NCBI GenBank assembly: GCA_006503475.1 | Contig: RSEH01000022.1 | Span: forward strand, 62,001-126,000 | Direction: 5' to 3' | Source of the DNA: Stentor roeselii | Taxonomy: Eukaryota > Ciliophora > Heterotrichea > Heterotrichida > Stentoridae | Length of the DNA: 64,000 bases | Shown: positions 30,639 to 38,684 of the stretch, one piece after another | How the letters are laid out: every line of letters begins with the position of its first letter | Numbering within the stretch: position 1 is the stretch's first letter | The notes under the pieces: generated by a model | What the model saw: the letters and a program-made list of their open reading frames with translations, nothing else | Told to the model about the DNA's origin: nothing | Databases searched by the model: none | Program-made: the position numbers and the translations under genes

Positions 30639-31943
30639 TCAATCAAGAAAACTATTACTTGATTTGATACTAATTCGGCTCTTGGACCTGAAAAATCTTC
30701 TAAACTTTCCCAACTTCTTTAAAATATCATCAGCAATCTGACTAGAATCCTCAATTCTCATCATCATTTTCGAGTAACTTCTAAATTTCAAAGTCTCTTC
30801 AGTAAATGTTTTTTTTTTTAACCCCATCATCATTTCAGCTTGATACAAAGCAAGAGCGAATCCTTTGATTTTATCCTTGTTATACAAAAACTTCTCCTGA
30901 AAGGTATTAAAGATGATTTTTCCACATTCTCGATGTGCTAAAATCGCTCGATATGAGTGTTCTTCTTTAGGTGTAAGTTTCAAAAAGCTTCGAATTGTGA
31001 CGAAAGTAAGTGACAAGCTGATTCCTCCCCAAATAATAGCGAAGAAAACAACGACCCTTCCGAAGAGTGAGTAAGGAACACGGTCGCCGTAGCCGACAGT
31101 GGTCATGGTGACGAGGACAAGCCACATGGAATTTTCAATGCTGTCTAAATCTTGAAGGTGCAAAGGACGTTCAAAAAGGCGAATTCCGATACCAAAGACG
31201 ATAATTCCAGGGATTAACAAGAAGAAGACAATGATTATCACTGGATGAGTTGCTGCAATGCACCTGTAAGAAAAACTTACTGTGATTGGAATTCGATGTT
31301 CTTGACATATTCTTCTTGCCATTGGTTTTTCGTATTTTCCGTAAGCACAAATTGTGAGAATCAGGTAAAAAAGCCTGAAAAACATGATAAAATAAAGAAA
31401 TTCTTCGAGGTAGTAACATATTTCAAACCTTTCGTATAAAATATATTGAGGGACTCGTATTTTTGTACTTATTCCTGGGTAGGGGAAAATTAGGTTCAGG
31501 AAAATGACTAGCCAGGTATATCTTGTTTTTAGATACTCTTTTAAGTGTCTTTTACGCACGAAGGAAACTAGCTCTAGGTATGAGTACATCACTGGAGGAG
31601 GTAGCTCTTCAAAGGTGTATGGGTAGTATTGATCCCATCTGAAGTAGAAATGCTTGTATGCTAGTTCTAAGGCTATTGCGATAAATGAAAGCAGAAGGAC
31701 TGGAAATCTGTAGATAAATGTGTTCTCTTGGATTATTCTGCAATCGTCGTAGGAACGGTTAGGGTCGTAGCTGTGTTCGTATGAAATCGTTGCAGGAATC
31801 AAGGCTAAGCAAGAAGAAAGTGCTCCGAGAAACCTGAATCTTCTCCACAAAACATAAAACCGATTATACTTCCAAATCTTCCTTTTCCTCCTTCTCGTTG
31901 CAACACTCATACTACTGACATTGTCCAGAAGGCTAGTATTCAT
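30639..31943 (-). CDS. Potassium channel, six-TM, SK-like
   Basis: 434 aa, ATG at 31943. The selectivity filter TTVGYGD is at 281-287, preceded by the pore helix ENSMWLVLVTM and followed by a last membrane helix (VVVFFAIIWGGISLSLTF). Upstream hydrophobic segments lie near 35-52, 78-96, 143-156, 178-200 and 233-256. No arginine ladder typical of a voltage sensor is seen, and the pore helix resembles small-conductance Ca-activated channels. The basic C-terminus (about 320-434) could bind calmodulin, but no IQ motif is clear. In ciliates such channels shape membrane potential and ciliary reversal; that role here is inference. Confidence 0.88.
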   Translation of the reverse strand: MNTSLLDNVSSMSVATRRRKRKIWKYNRFYVLWRRFRFLGALSSCLALIPATISYEHSYDPNRSYDDCRIIQENTFIYRFPVLLLSFIAIALELAYKHFYFRWDQYYPYTFEELPPPVMYSYLELVSFVRKRHLKEYLKTRYTWLVIFLNLIFPYPGISTKIRVPQYILYERFEICYYLEEFLYFIMFFRLFYLILTICAYGKYEKPMARRICQEHRIPITVSFSYRCIAATHPVIIIVFFLLIPGIIVFGIGIRLFERPLHLQDLDSIENSMWLVLVTMTTVGYGDRVPYSLFGRVVVFFAIIWGGISLSLTFVTIRSFLKLTPKEEHSYRAILAHRECGKIIFNTFQEKFLYNKDKIKGFALALYQAEMMMGLKKKTFTEETLKFRSYSKMMMRIEDSSQIADDILKKLGKFRRFFRSKSRISIKSSNSFLD

Positions 31944-32087
31944 TTACTTATTATTTCTGAATATCCCATTAAAAAAAACTCAACAAACTTGTTTAAACAA
32001 AAATCACTTATTAAAAAAATATCTCAATTCTAACCCAAAAAATACTCTTAACATTAATGAAAATTTCAATAAATTATTATTAACATC

Positions 32088-32750
32088 TCATCGACAGCAC
32101 TTCCCCGTCGTTATCGGGTCCCTTCTAGTGCGACCAGGTCCTTCATTAACCTGTTTCCTAAGCGACTCAGAAGTGATTTCCAAGAAATTCGGCGAAATTT
32201 CAATATTCGAGTAAATTCGATTTGCCATGAAATCAAAAACTTCATTAACTCCAACATCATCCTTTGCTGAAGTCTCAAAATAATACAAGTTGAATTCTTG
32301 ACTTAATGCTCTTGCTTCGTTTTCAGGAATTAAACGTAAACTGGTCATGTCAGTTTTGTTTGCAATTAAAACTTTGACTGTGTTTTCAGGAGCTGACTTT
32401 GAAATTTCTTTCACCCAATTGGAGATTGTTGTGAATGAACTTTGACTTGTCACATCAAAAACAATAGCCACGCCGTGGGCCTTGCGGTAGTAGCCTCCTG
32501 TGATGTTTCTGAAACGTTCTTGACCTGCGGTGTCCCAAATTTGAACTCGAACTTTTCGATCCCCGATTTGCATGTCCTTTGCTTTGAAGTCGACTCCTAT
32601 TGTGCTCATGAATCTGTGCGAAAAACATCCATCCTGATTGAAAAATACGACATATCTTGAAATAAGACAAGTTTTACCTACTCCTGAATTGCCGATAGTT
32701 AGAATACGAAAGATGTAATCACTGATTGTCACTTACAATTTTTGTTCCAT
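32088..32750 (-). CDS. Rab-family small GTPase, two 15-nt introns
   Basis: 210 aa after splicing. The start is ATG at 32750 (MEQKF); the first intron (32722-32736) joins it to DYIFRIL. G1 is GNSGVGKT, switch I has STIGVDFK, G3 is WDTAGQERF, G4 is NKTD and G5 is ETSAKD. The C-terminus ends GKCCR, with the two cysteines expected to be geranylgeranylated. The second intron (32634-32648) removes VFFNQ and restores a continuous RYVDGCFSHRFMSTIG switch I region. It looks like a Rab1/8-type protein of the secretory or endosomal pathway; the subfamily is not certain. Confidence 0.93.
32634..32648 (-). other. 15-nt intron without stop in the Rab gene
   Basis: GTATTTTTCAATCAG, in frame and without a stop. 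Removing it deletes a five-residue insertion that no ordinary Rab has just before switch I. A at position 10. Confidence 0.9.
32722..32736 (-). other. 15-nt intron near the Rab start
   Basis: GTAAGTGACAATCAG. The 14-nt first exon encodes MEQK plus two bases of the next codon. Without splicing the ATG frame ends at TAA after five codons. Spliced, it gives MEQKFDYIFRIL, a standard Rab N-terminus. Confidence 0.95.
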
Positions 32751-32795
32751 TTATATTATTTTTTGGAATAGAACCTATCTGACCTCACTTATTTA

Positions 32796-33194
32796 TTATT
32801 CATCCTTCGATGCACTTTCTTCATCACCCGCTCTCCACTGCAGTAGTTCCCTACGAGTCAGCATCATTTCCAAGAAATCATTATAATCCCCAGCCGCTAT
32901 AATATATTCAAAGCAAGTCAAAGCACTTTGGTCCTGCTGATACAACGCCTTGCAATTCGCAAAGACTTCTTCCTCAACCGCTCCAGTTTCCTGAATAAAA
33001 TTCTGTAATTGCCTATCCAGAATTCTCGAGAACTGCTGAAAAACTTCAAAGCATTGAATACTTTGTTCTCCAGTCTCAAATATTTCAAGATTACTGTTAA
33101 GAAGAGTTTCAACTTCACAGATGAAATCAGGTTCAGTGAGTGCCTGTTCAAGTGAAATGAGTACTTGGATGGTGTTTTCGAGATTTGAACTCAT
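32796..33194 (-). CDS. BART-domain protein (ARL2BP / CFAP36-like)
   Basis: 132 aa, ATG at 33194. An all-helical protein. Residues about 40-115 follow the BART pattern: a helix with CFEVFQQFSRILDRQLQNFI, then GAVEEEVFANC, then a last helix with AAGDYNDFLEMML. BART proteins bind ARL2/ARL3 in the GTP state and are linked to cilia. It is expected in cytosol or cilium. It is encoded 45 nt upstream of the Rab start on the same strand. The fold call is reasonable; orthology is not settled. Confidence 0.65.
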   Translation of the reverse strand: MSSNLENTIQVLISLEQALTEPDFICEVETLLNSNLEIFETGEQSIQCFEVFQQFSRILDRQLQNFIQETGAVEEEVFANCKALYQQDQSALTCFEYIIAAGDYNDFLEMMLTRRELLQWRAGDEESASKDE

Positions 33195-33227
33195 TTCTAG
33201 AAATGAATATTTATTAATGGGACTTTT

Positions 33228-33806
33228 TTAATTATTTTCTAATTTTTCTTGACTTTCCTTTACAGTCGACATGAAGTTGATCATCACTGTCCAAAATAAA
33301 TGAGCTTGTTCGAAGTCAGGTTGAAATTCGCCTAAATAATAATCTTTAAAGTCATTACTTGAGTTTTCGTTGATATTTTGAAGTGCTCTGTCCATTTCTT
33401 CTGATTTCACCTTTATTGGAGTCCTGTTCATGACTTCACGTTTTAATGAACAGAGGTCTTCGGTCCTTGGGTATTCGACGTAGGAGTAATTTTTGCCTTG
33501 TTTTTGCATAAAGTCGTAATAACCCCAGATTTTAAACCTGAACTCTCCTGATTTGTGTCGATTGTACTTGTGGATCATGTGCTTTGCTGTGTGTGCGAAT
33601 AATTTTACGTATAGTGTTGAGACCACTTTGGCGTCTTTGTCTGGATCCGTGAAATCGAGAAGACTGTCTAAGGCTTCGGCGTATGAATAGACTAAAATGT
33701 GGTTTATTGATGGAAATCGTGTTGATAGTAACTTTTTTGGAGCTGGAGGAGCGTCGGCTAGTAGAAAAGCTGATTTTTTCGCGAAATCGAATTTTGGACT
33801 GACCAT
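33228..33806 (-). CDS. Conserved-looking protein of unknown function
   Basis: 192 aa, ATG at 33806 and a clean stop 33 nt before the next gene on the same strand. Predicted mostly helical, with several aromatic clusters (FRFKIWGYYDFM, AHLFWTVMINFM) and an early PPAPKK stretch. It has no membrane segment or signal peptide. I do not recognise a family. Codon use and start context match neighbouring real genes. Confidence 0.65.
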   Translation of the reverse strand: MVSPKFDFAKKSAFLLADAPPAPKKLLSTRFPSINHILVYSYAEALDSLLDFTDPDKDAKVVSTLYVKLFAHTAKHMIHKYNRHKSGEFRFKIWGYYDFMQKQGKNYSYVEYPRTEDLCSLKREVMNRTPIKVKSEEMDRALQNINENSSNDFKDYYLGEFQPDFEQAHLFWTVMINFMSTVKESQEKLENN

Positions 33807-33880
33807 TTATGGAGAATAACCTGCACAAGCCAAAAAAAAATCAGTTCCATTATCGACATTTGAAAACCCTCTAATTTAAA

Positions 33881-34920
33881 ATGGACAACTTTGTCGACTA
33901 CATGATAAGACCAAGGCGGTAACCTTCAGCCAGAATATACTACTCAACCCTTCAGCTCGGTCTTCCTAAGTTCACCTTAAAAGAATCAACCTACGTGCGA
34001 AAAGACTTCCAATTAAAAAACAAGCGAAACCTAACTCTTCGATGTTCAGCCTTTTCAAAAGAAGGTACAATATCAAGTCCCTGGATAATCTACTGTCACG
34101 GAAACTCAGGAAGTCGTTTAGACTCTTTAGACATTCTCGAGTCAGTCCTTCCTTTAAACATCTCAGTAGTTTCATTTGACTTCTCAGGTTCAGGCCAATC
34201 AGAGGGTGACTGGGTTTCAATGGGTTACTTCGAAAAAGACGACATTGAAGTGGTGGTCAATTATGTCAACCAGCATCTCAACTCGACTTCCATCGGCATC
34301 TGGGGAAGGTCCATGGGTGCTGTTTCTGCTTTGCTTTACTCTAGTTCGCATAGAACTATGGACTTTGTTATTGCTGAGTCTCCTTTTGCTAGTCTTAGAA
34401 CTTTGTGTGTGGAACTCGTTAATAGTCACACTGTAAAAAAAATTCAGAAAATTCCGAAAATTTTTGCTTCGATGCTTGTTACTAGACTTAAAAAAGCGGT
34501 TTTGAAAACTGCGAACTTTGATGTTGAGTAAAGTTAAGTAGTCATGTTGAGGTACTTTCCAAGATACAGTCTGTGAAATGCCCGGTTTTGCTTATTCATA
34601 GTCAAGATGATGAACTTATTCCGGTAAGTCATGCTAAAGCTCTTATGGATAAGGCGAGAAATAATGTGTCGTTTATACAAACTGTTGGATCACATAATGC
34701 GGCCAGGTCTCGCAGCCTACTAGAAAAAATCATAGTTTTTATCAGTGATCTTATAGAAGAGAAGCCATTCGAAGAAGAAGCAACAGAAGACATAATGCCA
34801 AGTCTGATAGGATTAGGCCATTTCTCAGTAAGAAACCAGGGTTTAAGACAAGACACAGAAAGGAAACTCGAAGTGAATAACTATTTTAAAATGGCTCAAA
34901 AAGCACTGAGTAAGAAGTAA
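33881..34920 (+). CDS. Alpha/beta hydrolase (ABHD17/plant hydrolase type), three mini-introns
   Basis: About 331 aa after removing 33919-33933, 34433-34447 and 34528-34541. The start is ATG at 33881 (MDNFVDYMIRPRR), the N-terminal signature of a eukaryotic serine hydrolase clan. Catalytic parts: oxyanion region CHGNSGSR, nucleophile elbow GRSMGAVSA, acid in HSQDDELIP, histidine in GSHNAA. Related ABHD17 enzymes remove palmitate from membrane proteins, but the N-terminal cysteine cluster of ABHD17 is absent, so the substrate is open. It ends 3 nt from the stop of the convergent nucleotidyltransferase gene. Confidence 0.9.
33919..33933 (+). other. 15-nt intron in the hydrolase gene
   Basis: GTAACCTTCAGCCAG. 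Unspliced, the ATG frame ends at TAA right after MDNFVDYMIRPRR. Spliced, it runs into IYYSTLQLGLPKFTL as in plant homologues. A at position 10. Confidence 0.95.
34433..34447 (+). other. 15-nt intron without stop in the hydrolase gene
   Basis: GTAAAAAAAATTCAG, in frame and stop-free, fits the consensus. Removing VKKIQ brings the LVNSHT to KIPK spacing within one residue of plant homologues. Keeping it leaves a four-residue insertion. Confidence 0.7.
34528..34541 (+). other. 14-nt intron in the hydrolase gene
   Basis: GTAAAGTTAAGTAG. The frame before ends at TAA and the frame after carries the conserved acid and histidine, so the removed length must be 2 modulo 3; 15 nt is impossible. The branch-type A is still five bases from the end. 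An 11-nt alternative (ending at 34538) also keeps frame. A one-base assembly error is possible. Confidence 0.75.
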
Positions 34921-34923
34921 TAT

Positions 34924-36045
34924 TTAATTTTTTCCTTTATAACACCTTAGATTCCCTCGAGATTCTATGGTCTCGTCAAGTCTTATTAAAAGGCTTAAAG
35001 GAGTTTTACCTAAAGATTTTGTTTGAGAACAAAGAAGACGATAGCTATGAGAAAATGCCTTTTTTACTGTTTCTATTGCAAAAGAACACCTGCCCAAATC
35101 AGTACCTGGCTTTTGTGGACATTCTACTGTCAGAAAATTACTTCTGTCTGTTAAGGTCCAACGTTTTGAGGATTTTCGGAAAATCGACCCTTCATCAAGG
35201 ATGCTTATGCCGTTTTGATCGTATTTGAAGTCTTCTCCGAAAAACTTCAGGAAAAAGACGAGATAATGGCTGAGGATATATCTGTGGAAATGTTGAGGGT
35301 TATTAAGCCTCGAAGGGTGTTGCTGTATCGATGCAATGACCATACAAAATAATAAAAACGATCCAATCCCCCCAGAGTAAGTATCATTCAAAGCCCGTTG
35401 TTTAAGAAAGTACTTAAAAACACACACCAAATACTTCGCTTCAGGGTATTTCGCAAGTAAAGCCTTAACAATTTCAGCTCCCTGCACTCCATTCTCAGTA
35501 TTAAAGCAAACATCAACATAAATCTCAGTAACCCTGTCCTTAAACTTCAGAATCGGAACAGTTGCAGAAGTAATCAAGTCCATTTCATCAGCCATTTCCA
35601 ATATTTCTCCTTTCGCTAATGTTTTAATGAGTTCTTCAGAAGGTGTATCATCGTAAGTGAGAACAACGATATCGACATCGCTATTTGGAAGCCATAAACC
35701 TGTTTCAAAAGAACCGAAAACGAAAACATCGGCTTGCGGCCATAAATTTTTAGTGATTTTTTTTATTCTTTGAACAAGGCCTTCTCTTTCTTTTCTTTCT
35801 GATTCTGTTGGTTGCATAAAGTCGAAAAAGTCGATTATTTCTTCGTGAAGCTTTAATAGTGGATCTTCGAATTTTAAAGTGGAAGGACTTACCCATGGTG
35901 ATGAGTTTTTGGATGGGAATTGGAGAGTTCTCTTGAATGGGATAAAATTTTCGGATTTTGAGTTTCTTTCGGGACTTCGTGATCGGCTTCTGTATTTAGA
36001 GTTGGACTTTGATGTAAATGACGAGTTATTAAAGTTTTTCGCCAT
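34924..36045 (-). CDS. Non-canonical poly(A) polymerase / TRF4-type nucleotidyltransferase
   Basis: 373 aa from ATG at 36045 (MAKNFNN); an upstream ATG at 36123 would overlap the divergent LSm gene. An RS-rich stretch (SKYRSRSRSPE) precedes the catalytic core. GS at about 111-112 with D123 and D125 (LPNSDVDIVV) and a third Asp at about 178 (EIYVDVCFN) form the polymerase beta-type triad. The PAP-associated domain follows (GGIGSFLL, NGISIL, GTDLGRCSF). TRF4/PAPD5 enzymes add short 3' tails to RNAs marked for decay or maturation, usually in the nucleus. The upstream gap to the LSm gene is only 17 nt. Confidence 0.92.
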   Translation of the reverse strand: MAKNFNNSSFTSKSNSKYRSRSRSPERNSKSENFIPFKRTLQFPSKNSSPWVSPSTLKFEDPLLKLHEEIIDFFDFMQPTESERKEREGLVQRIKKITKNLWPQADVFVFGSFETGLWLPNSDVDIVVLTYDDTPSEELIKTLAKGEILEMADEMDLITSATVPILKFKDRVTEIYVDVCFNTENGVQGAEIVKALLAKYPEAKYLVCVFKYFLKQRALNDTYSGGIGSFLLFCMVIASIQQHPSRLNNPQHFHRYILSHYLVFFLKFFGEDFKYDQNGISILDEGSIFRKSSKRWTLTDRSNFLTVECPQKPGTDLGRCSFAIETVKKAFSHSYRLLCSQTKSLGKTPLSLLIRLDETIESRGNLRCYKGKN

Positions 36046-36062
36046 GATGGGGGGGTTTATAA

Positions 36063-36311
36063 ATGGATTTTTCAGTGTACTTGGGAAACCTGGTCGAGAT
36101 CTGGACAGCATCCGAAAGAACATATCGCGGAATTCTTGCCTTTTTGGATCCCAGAACGTTAACAGTCACTTTAATGGACGCCTGTTCAGGGGGTGAGTCT
36201 TTTGACATGATATCCATCCGGGCGACTGATATTATAGGATACGAATTCATTCAAAGTGCTGTCAGGGAACCGACGAAGAAGCAGTATAAAAAGAAAATTT
36301 CTGCTAAATAA
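36063..36311 (+). CDS. Small LSm-domain protein (EDC3/LSM14-like)
   Basis: 82 aa, ATG at 36063. An Sm-like fold is suggested by the pattern YLGNLVEIWTAS, then YRGILAFLDPRTLTVTLMDA, then IRATDIIGYEFI, matching the divergent LSm domains of EDC3 and LSM14. A lysine-rich tail (KKQYKKKISAK) ends the protein. These domains recruit decapping factors in cytoplasmic mRNA decay. The C-terminal FDF or YjeF parts of EDC3/LSM14 are missing, so this is a free-standing domain. The divergent partner 17 nt away is also an RNA enzyme. Confidence 0.65.
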   Translation: MDFSVYLGNLVEIWTASERTYRGILAFLDPRTLTVTLMDACSGGESFDMISIRATDIIGYEFIQSAVREPTKKQYKKKISAK

Positions 36312-36333
36312 TTAGAAGTTTGAATTAACTAGG

Positions 36334-37767
36334 TTATAAGGTGTCATTAGAGAAAAAGTGATTTGCCAATATCAAACAACGAGTTCGAGTTACAATACTT
36401 GATGACGTCAAGTGAGAGACCAAAAGTGATTTACCTTCAAGTTTTTTGAACAGAGAGGAAAAGTCTTCAAATTCCAGACAGATGTACAGAAATTCAAGTA
36501 AAGGGTGAAGGATCAGTTCTTTCTCTGTTTCCAAAAGCGAGATCAGCACCTCATTGTGACCTAAAAACGAAAGCATATCTCTAAACTTCTCATGTTTACA
36601 AAGATTTCTAGATATCCAAACAGCTTCAGATTTAAGTTCATCATTATCACTCAAAAGGAATTCCAAAGCGACTTTAATCACATCATGTGATAGAAGAATA
36701 CAAAGATTTTCTTTAATACCGACACAGAAGTTGCTTAGAATCATAAGTGCTTCTTTTTGGCCATCAAATCCACCGAACCTAAAAAATCCTTCCAAAATAG
36801 AAAACAAGCCGTTTTTAATTAATTCCGAATGCAGGTCATTAGTAGTAATCACCAAATTTCCAATAATCCTCAAAGCCTTCACCCCGATTTTATCACAATT
36901 CTCAGTCAATTCAACAATCACCTTCAAATCCTTCTCATCTATCAAAACATTTTCTCTCTTCAAGGTACAAAAATAAATGACTTCTAAAGCGCAAGCTTTA
37001 CATTCCAAGTTCTTTTCTTGAATAACTTTCATCATTTCCCGAACAATCCAAATAAAAACCTGATCATCAAGCTGGCTTTTTCCTTTACAAAAATTCGAAA
37101 CGACCCAAGTTGCATTTTCACAGCATTCAGAAACATGAACAAAAGGAAGGACTTTGTTTAAAACTCCTTTTTCCAGACATAAAGACCTGCTTTCAAAGCT
37201 TTCACCAGCCAAATTCCCAAGAACCCAAATAGCGAGATTCGAAATTTCTTTACTTGCACTGAGCAGTTCAAGTAAAGTTTCAACGAGGCCAGAGTTGATA
37301 AATTCTAAACTTTCATAGAAAGAAGTGATGTTTATGAAGCAGTCTAAACATTCTTTGGTCATGTGAGGACTTTCTATTATTTGAAGCAATTTTAAATGAA
37401 CTTTTTGTTCTATCAACTCGGATATGTTTGGCATGGAATTACTGAGAAGTAAATTTAGTCCTTTTAGGAGAAGGATTAAGTGCTCGGGATCTGAACAACT
37501 CTGGAAAGTGGTGAAGTAGTCTTTAAATGAGGAGGAAATTGAAAAGAGACTTGGGTAGATTGGACAGAGCTCGTATGGCAATATGGAAAGATCGTATTTT
37601 AACTTGGATTTCATTCTACCGCTCTCTGTTTGGCTTGGCCTTTTTAGGTTTTGCTGAAGAGATCTGGACTTTTTACGAAGGGCTATTTGACGCTCGTTTG
37701 ATTGATGCTTGGAATCGGATGGAATTGCTTGGGATGTGCTAGTAAGATTTTTTTTTCTGTAAATCAT
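36334..37767 (-). CDS. Divergent importin alpha / armadillo-repeat protein
   Basis: 477 aa, ATG at 37767. The N-terminus carries a basic stretch (QIALRKKSRSLQQNLKRP) resembling the importin-beta-binding domain. Residues about 65-470 form armadillo repeats with the ladder asparagines and tryptophans of importin alpha in part: IWVLGNLAGES, ATWVVSNFCKG, ALRIIGNLV, ALMILSNFC, AVWISRNLCKH. Importin alpha carries NLS proteins into the nucleus. The short IBB and loss of some ladder tryptophans suggest a fast-evolving paralogue. Its stop is 22 nt from the convergent LSm gene. Confidence 0.72.
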   Translation of the reverse strand: MIYRKKNLTSTSQAIPSDSKHQSNERQIALRKKSRSLQQNLKRPSQTESGRMKSKLKYDLSILPYELCPIYPSLFSISSSFKDYFTTFQSCSDPEHLILLLKGLNLLLSNSMPNISELIEQKVHLKLLQIIESPHMTKECLDCFINITSFYESLEFINSGLVETLLELLSASKEISNLAIWVLGNLAGESFESRSLCLEKGVLNKVLPFVHVSECCENATWVVSNFCKGKSQLDDQVFIWIVREMMKVIQEKNLECKACALEVIYFCTLKRENVLIDEKDLKVIVELTENCDKIGVKALRIIGNLVITTNDLHSELIKNGLFSILEGFFRFGGFDGQKEALMILSNFCVGIKENLCILLSHDVIKVALEFLLSDNDELKSEAVWISRNLCKHEKFRDMLSFLGHNEVLISLLETEKELILHPLLEFLYICLEFEDFSSLFKKLEGKSLLVSHLTSSSIVTRTRCLILANHFFSNDTL

Positions 37768-37883
37768 TTATTGAGATCATGATTTAAAGCCAAAATGCCC
37801 ACACCTTAAAGAGAAAACAAAAATAAATCTAAAAACTTTCCTTAAAAACCTTAGAATTAATTATCCATTAAATCTTCTAATTT

Positions 37884-38630
37884 TCAATAATTTCCTGTTT
37901 TCGAAGGTTTGAAAGGATTTATCCTATTTTCCATAACAGAAGTTTGTCTCTTCCTAAATTCAAAATTCTGAGGTTGAAACCTCGAATTATCCTGTTTAAA
38001 GCCACTTTCATTCTCCAAAAAATCATCAGTTCTATTATTCAATCCAACTCTTTCACTATGAACAGTTTTTTGTGTAACAAAATGTTTTTCCCTTCTCTTA
38101 ATCAAATCATTACTCGGAGAAACAACAGTATCATAAACCAGTTCATGTTCATTTTTAACAATAGGCCTAGGAGAGTCTTGAATATCGACAGATTCTTCAA
38201 TTTTTTCTGAACTTTCAGCAATCCTCGAGTAAATCCAGGCCTGTTTTCAACTTACAATAAAAGAAATCACGAAGCAATCAGAGACAATGCTGAGAAATCC
38301 AGCGAATCCTTTGACATTTGTTTCACAATGATTAATGCAGAAAATTTTACAAACTCCACAAGATGAGCTGGTGGAAAAGAGGCAGATTGAAATGATTTTT
38401 AATGTGATTATTGCAACACAAAGGAAAATTCCCTGATTTTATAATACGAAGTTTGACTTTTTTCCTTTTGATCTCCTGCAGATAAAGTAAAGTAAGACTG
38501 ATAAACAGATGATTATTGATGAAACTGAACATTTTCCATACATTGAGGAGTAGTTTTTCCAGGATAAGACGTGAAATGGTACTTGCAACATTTGAAGTGA
38601 AATGAGTAGACCTAGCTCAATGATTTTCAT
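37884..38630 (-). CDS. Four-TM membrane protein, three exons
   Basis: 238 aa after removing introns 38433-38447 and 38241-38255; no single ORF shows it. Four hydrophobic segments: ELGLLISLQMLQ, SSIIICLSVLLYFIC, GIFLCVAIITLKIIS and FLSIVSDCFVISFIAWIY, with a cysteine-rich loop (SCGVCKIFCINHC) between the third and fourth. A polar, charged tail of about 110 residues follows, beginning near ESSEKIEESVDI. The layout is MARVEL/tetraspan-like but no family is certain. The start (ATG 38630) lies 54 nt from the divergent LRR gene. Confidence 0.8.
38241..38255 (-). other. 15-nt intron (second) in the four-TM gene
   Basis: GTAAGTTGAAAACAG, in-frame TGA. Splicing joins CFVISFI to AWIYSR and the polar tail. 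A at position 10. Confidence 0.93.
38433..38447 (-). other. 15-nt intron (first) in the four-TM gene
   Basis: GTATTATAAAATCAG, in-frame TAA. Splicing joins GKKSNF to the third membrane segment GIFLCVAII. A at position 10. Confidence 0.93.
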
Positions 38631-38684
38631 TTAGAAATTTATTATAGCTTATCTGGGAGAGTTAATAAACAGATTAAACATTAG

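Noticed and set aside
31264-31280. 17-nt GTAAGTTTTTCTTACAG (minus strand) in the potassium channel gene
   Set aside because: Removal would shift the frame just before a membrane segment and the pore; no A lies at the branch distance.
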